Of a DNA stretch of 64,000 nt, positions 17,845-26,230 are shown piece after piece. This stretch comes from Clostridia bacterium. GTDB lineage: Bacteria > Bacillota > Clostridia > Christensenellales > Borkfalkiaceae. The translations under genes were made by a program, and so were the position numbers. The notes beneath the pieces were generated by a model that worked only from the letters and a program-made list of their open reading frames with translations, did not search any database and was not told the origin of the DNA. Position 1 is the first letter of the stretch; every line of letters starts with the position of its first letter. Location: contig JAGAKN010000002.1 in the NCBI GenBank assembly GCA_017625565.1, forward strand, positions 44,916-108,915. The letters are read 5' to 3'.

Positions 17845-19242
17845 ATGATAGAATTAAATCCTATGAGTAATTTATTGGAGCAAGATCCGTACACTTACGA
17901 ACTGCAAGACGTAGCAGATCCGCATTTATTTCGGGATATATACCCTTACGACGAGATTCCGAAAATTCCGTTCAACTTCCGTAGAGTACCGATGAACATG
18001 CCCAAAGAAATTTGGATTACGGACACGACGTTTCGCGACGGACAACAATCCCGCGCGCCGTATACGGCAAAACAAATCGTAGATATTTATAAAATGTTGG
18101 CGCGTTTGGGTGGGCCAAAAGGCTTAATCCGCCAGAGCGAATTTTTCGTCTATACGAAAAAGGATCGTCAGGCTTTGGAGGAGTGTATGGCGCTCGGCTA
18201 TCAATTCCCTGAAATCACGACTTGGATACGGGCAAAGAAGGAAGACTTTATGCTCGTTCACGATATCGGGATTAAGGAAACGGGGATTTTGGTAAGCTGT
18301 TCCGATTATCATATTTTCAAGAAATTGAACATGACGCGTCGTCAAGCCTACGATCATTATTTAGGGGTTGTAAAACAAGCCTTTGAGGCGGGTATACAAC
18401 CGCGTTGTCATTTGGAAGACTTAACGCGCGCGGATTTCTACGGCTTTGTCGTACCTTTCGTCAACGCGTTGATCGAGCTTTCTCGCGAGGCGAGAATTCC
18501 CGTCAAAATCCGCATGTGCGATACCATGGGCTACGGCGTACCGTTCACGGGCGCAGCTCCGCCCCGAAGTGTACCGGGGATTGTTTACGGGTTGCACCAT
18601 TACTCCGACGTGACTTCGGAAATGTTGGAATGGCACGGCCATAACGATTTTTATATGGGCGTTGCGAACGCGGTGAGCGCTTGGCTGTTCGGCGCGTGCG
18701 GGGTAAACTGTTCCTTGCTTGGGATCGGGGAACGCACGGGCAACGTGCCGTTGGAAGCGATGGTGATGCAATACGCGTCGCTTAGGGGTACGTTGGACGG
18801 TATGGATCCGACGGTGATTACGGAAATTGGGGAATATTTTGAAAAAGAATTAAAGTATTCGATTCCGCCGATGACGCCGTTTGTCGGTAGTGCGTTCAAC
18901 TTAACGCGCGCAGGGATTCACGCGGACGGAATGATGAAAGACGCGGAGATTTATAACATTTTCGACACGGAAAAAATTCTTGCTCGGCCGGCGGAAGTAT
19001 CCATTTCAAATACGTCCGGACTTGCAGGGATTGCGTATTGGATCAACCGGCATTACGGTTTGCCTGAAACGGCGTTCGTATCCAAACAGGATTGGTTGGT
19101 ACAAACAATGAAAGAAAAAATCGACGCTTTATACACGGACGGCAGAACAACGGTCATGGGCGAAGAAGAATTGGAATCGTTATTTGATACGCTCGTAAAA
19201 GACGAACGTTCCGCATTAAAAAATTATCAATTTAAGGATTAA
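17845..19242 (+). CDS. Re-type citrate synthase (isopropylmalate/homocitrate synthase family)
   Basis: 465 residues. A DRE-TIM barrel with 'WITDTTFRDGQQSRAPY' (near residue 60) and the metal-binding 'EWHGHNDF'. The N-terminal 'FRDIYPYDEIPKIPF' and 'GGPKGLIRQSEFFVYTKKDRQ' resemble the Re-citrate synthase of Clostridium kluyveri as I recall it, rather than leucine-pathway isopropylmalate synthases, and no LeuA regulatory domain follows. It would condense acetyl-CoA with oxaloacetate. Aconitase and isocitrate dehydrogenase follow within 10 bases each, and no ordinary (Si) citrate synthase is seen, so citrate synthesis for glutamate is the natural role. Homocitrate synthase is the main alternative. 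Confidence 0.85.
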   Translation: MIELNPMSNLLEQDPYTYELQDVADPHLFRDIYPYDEIPKIPFNFRRVPMNMPKEIWITDTTFRDGQQSRAPYTAKQIVDIYKMLARLGGPKGLIRQSEFFVYTKKDRQALEECMALGYQFPEITTWIRAKKEDFMLVHDIGIKETGILVSCSDYHIFKKLNMTRRQAYDHYLGVVKQAFEAGIQPRCHLEDLTRADFYGFVVPFVNALIELSREARIPVKIRMCDTMGYGVPFTGAAPPRSVPGIVYGLHHYSDVTSEMLEWHGHNDFYMGVANAVSAWLFGACGVNCSLLGIGERTGNVPLEAMVMQYASLRGTLDGMDPTVITEIGEYFEKELKYSIPPMTPFVGSAFNLTRAGIHADGMMKDAEIYNIFDTEKILARPAEVSISNTSGLAGIAYWINRHYGLPETAFVSKQDWLVQTMKEKIDALYTDGRTTVMGEEELESLFDTLVKDERSALKNYQFKD

Positions 19243-19248
19243 GACGTT

Positions 19249-21180
19249 ATGGGATATACGGTAGCGCAAAAAATTATCAAAGCGCATTTGCTCAGCGGGG
19301 AAATGCGCGTGGGCGAAGAGATCGGCTTACGAATCGATCAAACGCTAACGCAAGACGCGACGGGTACGATGGCGTACTTGCAATTTGAAGCAATGGGTGT
19401 CAAGCGTGTGAAAACGGAGCTTTCCGTGGCGTACGTCGACCATAATACCTTGCAGTCGGGCTTTGAAAATGCGGACGATCACCGATACTTACAAACGGTG
19501 ACGAGAAAACACGGCATTCGCTTTTCCCGTCCTGGGAACGGTATTTGTCATCAGGTACATTTAGAGCGTTTCGCTCGGCCGGGCAAAACGCTTATCGGCT
19601 CGGATTCGCATACTCCGACGGCTGGTGGAATGGGTATGCTCGGCATGGGTGCGGGCGGTTTGGACGTAGCCGTTGCCATGGGTGGCGGAGCGTATTATAT
19701 TACGATGCCGAAAATCATTAAAATACAACTCAACGGGAGTTTACCCGATTACGTCGGTGCGAAAGACGTCATTTTGGAGATTTTACGTATTTTAGGGGTA
19801 AAGGGCGGTGTCGGCGCAATCATCGAATACACGGGCGACGGCGTAAAAACGTTGTCCGTACCCCAACGCGCAACGATCACGAATATGGGCGCGGAACTTG
19901 GCGCAACGAGTTCTATCTTCCCGTCCGACGAAATGACGTTGGCGTTTTTGCGTGCGCAAAACCGTGCGGACGATTACGTGGAGCTTTCCGCGGATGCGGA
20001 TGCGGAATACGACGAGGAATACGTCGTCGATCTTTCCAAATTACAACCGTTGACGGCTTGTCCACATAGCCCCGACAACGTAAAACCTGTTTCACAGCTT
20101 ACGGGCATGAAAATCCATCAAGTTTGTATCGGTTCTTGTACGAATTCGTCTATGCAGGATATGTTGACGGTAGCGACGATGCTCAAAGGCAAGACGGTAC
20201 ACCCAGACGTGAGTTTATCTATTTCTCCTGGCTCGAAGCAAGTCTATACGATGCTCGCCGAGTGCGGTGCGCTTGCCGATTTAATCAACGCAGGCGCGCG
20301 GATTTTGGAATGTGCTTGCGGACCGTGTATCGGAATGGGGTTTTCTCCGCAGTCTGCTGGGGTGAGTTTGCGTACGTTTAACCGCAATTTCTTGGCAAGG
20401 AGTGGAACTGCGGATGCACAAGTCTATCTCGTTTCTCCGGAAACGGCGGCTGCGTCTGCGCTTACGGGCGTATTCACCGATCCGACGACGCTTGGGAAAG
20501 CCCCGAAAATTGTATTGCCCGATCGGTTCACGATTAACGATAATTGTATCGAAATGCCTATTTCGGAAGATTTGGTGGATACGGTCAGCGTCGAACGCGG
20601 ACCGAATATCAAGCCGATTCCCGTCGGAAAAACCCCTTGTGAAACGCTTGCGTGCGAGTTGATTTTAAAGGTGGGGGATCATATTACCACCGATCATATT
20701 ATGCCTGCCGGTACAAAGATTTTGCCGTATCGCTCCAACGTGCCGAAACTTTCGGAATTTTGTTTCACCGTTTGCGATGCGGAATTTCCCAAGCGCGCTC
20801 GCGAAAAAGGCGGTGGCGTGATTATGGGCGGAGTGAATTACGGGCAAGGCTCTTCAAGGGAACATGCGGCGCTCGTGCCGTTGTATTTAGGTGTGCAAGC
20901 GGTTGTCGCGAAAAGTTTTGCGCGTATCCACGTTGCGAATTTGATCAATTTTGGGATCGTACCGTTGACGTTAGCTTGCGCGGACGACTACGAGAAATTT
21001 GCGCAGGGCGACGGTTTGCGGATCGAAAACTTCCGCGAAGCGGTTGCAAAGGCAACGGAAACGTGGCTTATCAACGACCGCACGGGCGAACGCGCGAAAG
21101 TGCTCCTGCCGTTTACAAAACGCCAACGTGCGATTTTGCTTGCCGGCGGATGCTTACAATACACAAAAAATCAAGGTTAG
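19249..21180 (+). CDS. acn: Aconitate hydratase (short form)
   Basis: Cytosolic [4Fe-4S] enzyme interconverting citrate and isocitrate, 643 residues, the compact form common in anaerobes. Cluster ligands are Cys297 ('GSCTNS') and Cys357/Cys360 ('CACGPC'). 'GSDSHTPTAGGMGMLGMGAGGLD' and the C-terminal swivelling domain 'GQGSSREHAALVPLYLGVQAV' are canonical. It starts 6 bases after the Re-citrate synthase gene. Confidence 0.97.
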   Translation: MGYTVAQKIIKAHLLSGEMRVGEEIGLRIDQTLTQDATGTMAYLQFEAMGVKRVKTELSVAYVDHNTLQSGFENADDHRYLQTVTRKHGIRFSRPGNGICHQVHLERFARPGKTLIGSDSHTPTAGGMGMLGMGAGGLDVAVAMGGGAYYITMPKIIKIQLNGSLPDYVGAKDVILEILRILGVKGGVGAIIEYTGDGVKTLSVPQRATITNMGAELGATSSIFPSDEMTLAFLRAQNRADDYVELSADADAEYDEEYVVDLSKLQPLTACPHSPDNVKPVSQLTGMKIHQVCIGSCTNSSMQDMLTVATMLKGKTVHPDVSLSISPGSKQVYTMLAECGALADLINAGARILECACGPCIGMGFSPQSAGVSLRTFNRNFLARSGTADAQVYLVSPETAAASALTGVFTDPTTLGKAPKIVLPDRFTINDNCIEMPISEDLVDTVSVERGPNIKPIPVGKTPCETLACELILKVGDHITTDHIMPAGTKILPYRSNVPKLSEFCFTVCDAEFPKRAREKGGGVIMGGVNYGQGSSREHAALVPLYLGVQAVVAKSFARIHVANLINFGIVPLTLACADDYEKFAQGDGLRIENFREAVAKATETWLINDRTGERAKVLLPFTKRQRAILLAGGCLQYTKNQG

Positions 21181-21190
21181 GAACAAGAAG

Positions 21191-22363
21191 ATGGAAAACA
21201 ATTACGTGGCGCAACTCGACGAAGCTTGCGCGAAATTTCGAAAACTAATGTCCGAGCAACTCATGCGTGTAGAAAACATGAAATCGCAAGGGGATTTTAT
21301 AGACTATTCCGCGTTGCCGATCATCAAAATCGGCGTTTGTGGCGGGGACGGAATCGGGCCGATTATCTCCGCGCAGGCAAGACGGGTTTTGGAATTTATT
21401 CTTGCCGATCTCGTGCAGGCAGGTAAAGTGGAATTTCAAGATATCGACGGTTTGACGATTGAAAACCGTATTGCAAAAGGCAAAGCAATCCCCGACGACG
21501 TGATGGAGAAATTAAAGGCTTGTCATATTATTTTAAAAGGGCCGACGACAACTCCGCAAAAGGGTAGCGGAATGCCGAATATCGAATCGGCAAACGTCGC
21601 TATGCGCAAGGCGTTGGATTTGTTTGCAAACATTCGCCCTGTCAAAGTCCCCGAAGAAGGAATCCATTGGACGATTTTTCGAGAGAATACGGAAGGCGGA
21701 TACGCGATCGGCTCGTCGGGGTTTAATATCACGGAAGACTTGGCGGTGGATTTCACGATAACGACAAAACAGGGTAGCGAGCGGATTGCACGTCTTGCAT
21801 ACGACTATGCGCAAAAAAACGGCTTTACGCGCGTTTCACTCGTCACCAAGGCAAACGTCATCAAAACTACGGATGGGAATTTCTTGGAAGACTGTCATAA
21901 AGTCGGGGATTTATATCCCGAAATTACGACGGACGAATGGTATGCGGATATTATGACGGCGAAGCTCGTCGACAAGAAACGCCGTAAAGATTTCCAAGTT
22001 TTGCTCCTGCCCAATTTATACGGGGATATTATCTCTGACGAGGCGGCGGAGTTCCAAGGTGGCGTCGGTACGGCAGGTTGCGCGAATATCGGAAAAAAAT
22101 ACGCGATGTTCGAAGCGATACACGGCTCTGCCCCGAGGATGATTGCAGAAGGACGAGGACAATACGCCGATCCTTGTTCGATGTTGCGGGCGTGCGTTAT
22201 GTTGCTTTCTCATATCGGTTTACAGGAGCGAGCCGATCGTTTGGAAAAGGCATTAGATATTTGCTCGTTCGAAGAAAAGAAATACGTAATTACGGGACGG
22301 GACACGGGCGCAACGTGCGAACAATTCGGCGATTACGTCATGAAAACGTTAAAAAAACTGTAA
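21191..22363 (+). CDS. icd: Isocitrate dehydrogenase (isocitrate/isopropylmalate dehydrogenase family)
   Basis: 390 residues. Oxidative decarboxylation of isocitrate to 2-oxoglutarate is inferred from the family and from the two preceding genes. Substrate loop 'FRENTEGGYAIGSSG', metal ligands in 'LPNLYGDIISDEAAEFQGG', and cofactor loop 'AIHGSAPRMIAEG'. The residue after 'GSAP' is Arg, not the Asp of NAD-type isopropylmalate dehydrogenases or the Lys of E. coli NADP-Icd, so cofactor choice is uncertain. An in-frame extension upstream to 20999 lies wholly inside aconitase; the ATG at 21191, 10 bases after its stop, is the start. Confidence 0.92.
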   Translation: MENNYVAQLDEACAKFRKLMSEQLMRVENMKSQGDFIDYSALPIIKIGVCGGDGIGPIISAQARRVLEFILADLVQAGKVEFQDIDGLTIENRIAKGKAIPDDVMEKLKACHIILKGPTTTPQKGSGMPNIESANVAMRKALDLFANIRPVKVPEEGIHWTIFRENTEGGYAIGSSGFNITEDLAVDFTITTKQGSERIARLAYDYAQKNGFTRVSLVTKANVIKTTDGNFLEDCHKVGDLYPEITTDEWYADIMTAKLVDKKRRKDFQVLLLPNLYGDIISDEAAEFQGGVGTAGCANIGKKYAMFEAIHGSAPRMIAEGRGQYADPCSMLRACVMLLSHIGLQERADRLEKALDICSFEEKKYVITGRDTGATCEQFGDYVMKTLKKL

Positions 22364-22371
22364 AAACGACA

Positions 22372-22409
22372 CCCCGAACAGGAAAAAAACCTTTCGGGGG
22401 GCTTTTTTT
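22372..22409 (+). terminator. Intrinsic terminator of the citrate operon
   Basis: Stem CCCCGAA / TTCGGGG with inner AGG/CCT pairing, followed by a run of eight T. Confidence 0.9.
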
Positions 22410-22468
22410 TGGAAAACGCTTTACACGGCGTTTTTTTTATGCTATAATATACAAAAGGAAGAAGGTTT

Positions 22469-23293
22469 ATGAAATATACCGTACAGTCAACGAAATACGT
22501 TTTAAAAAATTGGATATATTTATTTCCGTTTGCGGTAATTCCAGCGCTATTCTTGGCGTTTTCCACAAACGAAGTTTCGATTGTTCGGGTGTTAAAGGCG
22601 GTGTTCTATGGAAAACTTTCCGACCTGTCTTTTCCCGATCTTTTCCGCGCGATTTCTATTTTGAGTTTTGCGTCCTGGCGTTCGATCGTGTTCGGGATTA
22701 TCGGGGTAATCGTAATCGTGCCTTGCGTAGCCTTGTTGATGGCGATACTCGACAAGCATTTCCGCATCGGGAAACGCACGTGGAACGGGGTTTGGGGAAA
22801 ACTCAACGACAATTTCTTATCGACGTTTTGCTATACGGTGTTATTGTTGGCGATCTATGAAACGTGGGCGCTACTCCTTTCAGCGCTGTTGTTTTTCTTA
22901 TCGCTCATTTCCATCAAAGTCGTTGCGTATATTTTGATGGGGCTTTGTTTCGTGGGGTTGCACGTGTTGCTATTATACGCAATCGGTTCGATTTATTTAT
23001 GGCTACCGTGTATGCAACTGACAGGTTTTCGCGCCTTTGAAGCGTTGCACTATTCCAACCAACTCGTTGCGCCGATCAAATGGGGAATCGTCGGTGGACA
23101 GTTTGTCGGGATATTGTTTGTAGAGTGCGTCTTGGCGATCTTCGCTTGTTTTGTTCCGACGGGAATTGCCTTTCTCGTTTCGGCGACAGTTTTGTATGCG
23201 GGATTGCTCTTATTGTACTGTGTACGCATGCAGATCGCGTACTTTGATCGGGATCAAATCGAACGGGTGGATCAGGTCCGTTATTATAGATAA
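22469..23293 (+). CDS. Polytopic membrane protein of unknown function
   Basis: 274 residues with about six hydrophobic segments (near 17-32, 72-95, 115-170, 205-250). Not recognised. AAGGAAGAAGG precedes the ATG. It is followed 22 bases on by another polytopic protein of similar size, and the two may form a complex. The gene order (membrane pair, then phosphoglucomutase) gives no firm functional clue. Confidence 0.7.
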   Translation: MKYTVQSTKYVLKNWIYLFPFAVIPALFLAFSTNEVSIVRVLKAVFYGKLSDLSFPDLFRAISILSFASWRSIVFGIIGVIVIVPCVALLMAILDKHFRIGKRTWNGVWGKLNDNFLSTFCYTVLLLAIYETWALLLSALLFFLSLISIKVVAYILMGLCFVGLHVLLLYAIGSIYLWLPCMQLTGFRAFEALHYSNQLVAPIKWGIVGGQFVGILFVECVLAIFACFVPTGIAFLVSATVLYAGLLLLYCVRMQIAYFDRDQIERVDQVRYYR

Positions 23294-23315
23294 AGAGTGT
23301 AAGGAAGGGAAGAAT

Positions 23316-24326
23316 ATGCGTTTTCGGAACAGTATGCGCTTATTAATGGAAAATTTCAAACACGTTTTTCGGTTGGTGCTTTGTCGTTGGAGTATTTCGC
23401 TGGTTGCGAGCGCGCTTTGTTGCGCGTTTGTTTTACCGGAACTACTCGACGTATGGAGAAGCGACGCCGTGCAAGCCCTGTGGTTGGACGTTAAAGCCTT
23501 TTTGAAAGCCTTCTTCGGGGTAGATCGTACGGCGTTAGAAATGGCAAAACAATCGATTACGGGTGACGACGGTACGTTGCAACAGGTGTTAGATTTGTTG
23601 GCGTCGATGACGACGGAAATCGCGCTCGTATTGATAGGTTGTGTCATCGTCTATTTATTAAAACGGTTTGCCGAAACCCTTTGCTATTTCACGGTCGGCG
23701 GACAATTAAACGATAAAATGGCGACGTATGCGGAAATGTCTTTCTCGACGTCGTTTGTTTCCAATCTCGGCAAAGCGAGCGTTTATGCCCTTGCGTACGT
23801 CCCAGCGGTATTCTTATTTGACGCGATCACGATCGGTATTTGTTATTTACTGCTATCCAATCTTCCCGTATTAATGTCGTTGTTTTTGTCGATGACGGTG
23901 ATAGCGGTCTTTCAGTCGTTGAAATTGACGGTGACGGGGCGTTGGATGCCTGCGTTGACGGTGGACGGCAAAAAATTACGCCAAGCGATATTCCATCCGA
24001 CGAAAAACGAAAAGAAACAATTCTCAAAAGTCTTTTCTATGTATTTGGTGTCGGTGTATCTCATCATCGTCGTGAATGCCGTCGTGGCGCTCTGTACGTT
24101 CGGTAGCGGATTGATACTCACCGTTCCTGCGTCCTATTTCTTATTGATTTGCGAGCAATACGTCAACTACTATACGGTGATGGGCAAAAAATATTTCATC
24201 ACGTTTGAGCGGATCGAAAAGAACGCCGATCACGGCGACAGTGAGCATTTCTTCGATTATCTTACGGAAGAAAAAACGCAAGAGAGTAAAGATACCCCGA
24301 ATACAACGGACGGGGAAACGATATAA
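23316..24326 (+). CDS. Polytopic membrane protein of unknown function
   Basis: 336 residues. The start is the ATG at 23316, preceded by AAGGAAGGGA; an upstream in-frame extension overlaps the preceding gene in another frame and is rejected. Hydrophobic segments lie near residues 22-40, 90-110, 150-200 and 260-290, and the C-terminal 35 residues are acidic and hydrophilic. No family recognised. It probably shares a transcript with the gene before it and with the phosphoglucomutase gene 18 bases downstream. Confidence 0.7.
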   Translation: MRFRNSMRLLMENFKHVFRLVLCRWSISLVASALCCAFVLPELLDVWRSDAVQALWLDVKAFLKAFFGVDRTALEMAKQSITGDDGTLQQVLDLLASMTTEIALVLIGCVIVYLLKRFAETLCYFTVGGQLNDKMATYAEMSFSTSFVSNLGKASVYALAYVPAVFLFDAITIGICYLLLSNLPVLMSLFLSMTVIAVFQSLKLTVTGRWMPALTVDGKKLRQAIFHPTKNEKKQFSKVFSMYLVSVYLIIVVNAVVALCTFGSGLILTVPASYFLLICEQYVNYYTVMGKKYFITFERIEKNADHGDSEHFFDYLTEEKTQESKDTPNTTDGETI

Positions 24327-24344
24327 ATAAACGGTAGGTGGATT

Positions 24345-26069
24345 ATGAAAGAGTATGAAAAAAAGTATTTAGAATGGTTGCAAAATCCTGCGCTTTGCGA
24401 AGAAGGAAAAACGGAGCTTGAAAGTATTCAAGACAACGAATCGGAAAAGGAATACCGTTTCGGTGGCGTTTTGGAATTCGGCACGGCAGGTATGCGTGGG
24501 CTGATCGGCTACGGCGTGAATATGATGAACCGCTACACGGTTATGCGCGCAACGCAGGGCTTGGCGGAATTTATCAAGAGCCTTGGCGCGTCCGCGATGG
24601 AGCGCGGTGTAGTCGTTTCCTACGACACGCGTTTGAAATCGGACGAGTTTGCAAAAGCGACGGCAGGTGTGCTTGCGAAAAACGGGATCAAAGCGTATTT
24701 ATTCGACGACGTGCATCCCGTACCGATGCTCTCGTATGCGGTACGCTATTTGCATACGGTTGCAGGGGTAATGATCACGGCGAGCCACAATCCTAAGGAA
24801 TACAACGGCTATAAGGTCTACGGCGAAGACGGCGCGCAAATGTCGCCGGAGGATACGGCGAAAGTGGTGGAATATATCGACGCGATCGACGATTATCTTT
24901 CCGTTTCGGCAGACGAAAACAGCTCTTTGATTACGCCCGTGCCCAACCGTTTAGATGAAGATTACGTGGAAGAATTGTCGCGCTTGACGTTATCCGACGA
25001 AGCCGTCAAACAATGCGGTAGCAATTTAAAATTGGTCTATACGCCCGTCCACGGTAGCGGATACGTGCCCGTAATGGCGATTTTGAGAAAATTAGGGATT
25101 AACGTGACCGTCGTGGAAGAACAAACGGCGAAAGATCCCGCCTTTTCCACGGTAAAAGTACCCAACCCCGAATTCAAGGAAACCCTGTCTATGGGGATTG
25201 CGCTTGCGAACAAAATCCAAGCGGACGTCGTCTTTGGTACGGATCCTGACTCCGATCGTCTGGGCGTAGCCCTCAAAGACGACCAAGGGGAGTTCTTCGT
25301 GCTTTCGGGAAACCAAGTGGGAATTTTGCTACTCGATTATATTTTGGCGCGCTTGTCGGGAGAAAAGAAACTTCCTGAAAATGCCGCGGTAGTCAAATCG
25401 TTTGTCACTACGGGTATGGCGAAAGCACTTTGCGACGATTACGGGGTTGCGCTTTACGAAACGCCCGTCGGGTTTAAGTTCATCGGTGAGAAGATCAAGC
25501 AATGGGAATCGGACGGGAAACATACCTACGTATTCGGGTTTGAAGAATCGTGCGGATATTTGCGTGGAACGCACGCGCGGGATAAAGACGCGGTCGTTGC
25601 GTCCATGCTTTGCGCGGAGATGGTTTGCTATTATACGTCGATCGGGAAAACCGTTTATGCGCGCTTGCAAGAAATTTATCAAAAATACGGCTACGTGCTC
25701 GATAAAAACGTTTCCGTGCAGTATTCCGGCTTGAACGCGATGAAGGAAATGAATGCCGTTGTGGACGGATTGAAAACGCTATCCGTGTCCGAAATCGGCA
25801 GCTTCAAGGTGACGGCAATCCGCGATTACAGTACGGCGAAACGTACCGTGATCGAAAGCGGCGAAACGCAAACGATGGATATTCCAAAATGCAACTGTGT
25901 GTATTACGAATTGTCTGGCGGATCGTTCGTGTGCGTACGTCCGTCGGGAACAGAACCGAAATTAAAGATATACTACTCGTTAAAAGCAAAGGACGAACCG
26001 ACCGCGCGAGCGGAATTCGACGATTTGCAATCGGCGGTAAACGCATTGTTGGAACGGGCGAAAGGTTAA
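24345..26069 (+). CDS. pgcA: Phosphoglucomutase/phosphomannomutase (alpha-D-phosphohexomutase)
   Basis: 574 residues, as for PgcA of Firmicutes. It interconverts glucose 1- and 6-phosphate for UDP-glucose and cell-wall precursors. The phosphoserine is Ser147 in 'TASHNPKEYNGYK'; metal-binding loop 'GTDPDSDRLG'; sugar-binding loop 'GFEESCGYLRG'; phosphate-binding loop 'RPSGTEPKLKIYY'. The ATG follows 'GGTGGATT'. A terminator follows. Confidence 0.95.
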   Translation: MKEYEKKYLEWLQNPALCEEGKTELESIQDNESEKEYRFGGVLEFGTAGMRGLIGYGVNMMNRYTVMRATQGLAEFIKSLGASAMERGVVVSYDTRLKSDEFAKATAGVLAKNGIKAYLFDDVHPVPMLSYAVRYLHTVAGVMITASHNPKEYNGYKVYGEDGAQMSPEDTAKVVEYIDAIDDYLSVSADENSSLITPVPNRLDEDYVEELSRLTLSDEAVKQCGSNLKLVYTPVHGSGYVPVMAILRKLGINVTVVEEQTAKDPAFSTVKVPNPEFKETLSMGIALANKIQADVVFGTDPDSDRLGVALKDDQGEFFVLSGNQVGILLLDYILARLSGEKKLPENAAVVKSFVTTGMAKALCDDYGVALYETPVGFKFIGEKIKQWESDGKHTYVFGFEESCGYLRGTHARDKDAVVASMLCAEMVCYYTSIGKTVYARLQEIYQKYGYVLDKNVSVQYSGLNAMKEMNAVVDGLKTLSVSEIGSFKVTAIRDYSTAKRTVIESGETQTMDIPKCNCVYYELSGGSFVCVRPSGTEPKLKIYYSLKAKDEPTARAEFDDLQSAVNALLERAKG

Positions 26070-26074
26070 AACAG

Positions 26075-26116
26075 AAAGGCGCAGGGCAGGAAACTTCTCG
26101 CGCCTTTTATTTTTGG
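26075..26116 (+). terminator. Intrinsic terminator of pgcA
   Basis: Stem AAAGGCGC / GCGCCTTT (26075-26082 with 26100-26107), then TTATTTTT. Confidence 0.8.
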
Positions 26117-26170
26117 AAATTAAAAAAATAGATTGCGAAAGAATCACAAAAAATCCTGAAAGAATTTCCG

Positions 26171-26199
26171 TTGCTTTTTGCTTGTAAACGTAGTATAAT
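26171..26199 (+). promoter_or_regulatory. Promoter of the ROK-nagA operon
   Basis: TTGCTT (26171-26176), 17-base spacer, TATAAT (26194-26199). Confidence 0.72.
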
Positions 26200-26230
26200 A
26201 AAACAAAAAAACTCAAGGGAGTTATTACGC

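Noticed and set aside
20999..21190. N-terminal extension of isocitrate dehydrogenase
   Set aside because: Overlaps the end of aconitase in another frame; low-complexity basic translation; the ATG at 21191 fits family length.
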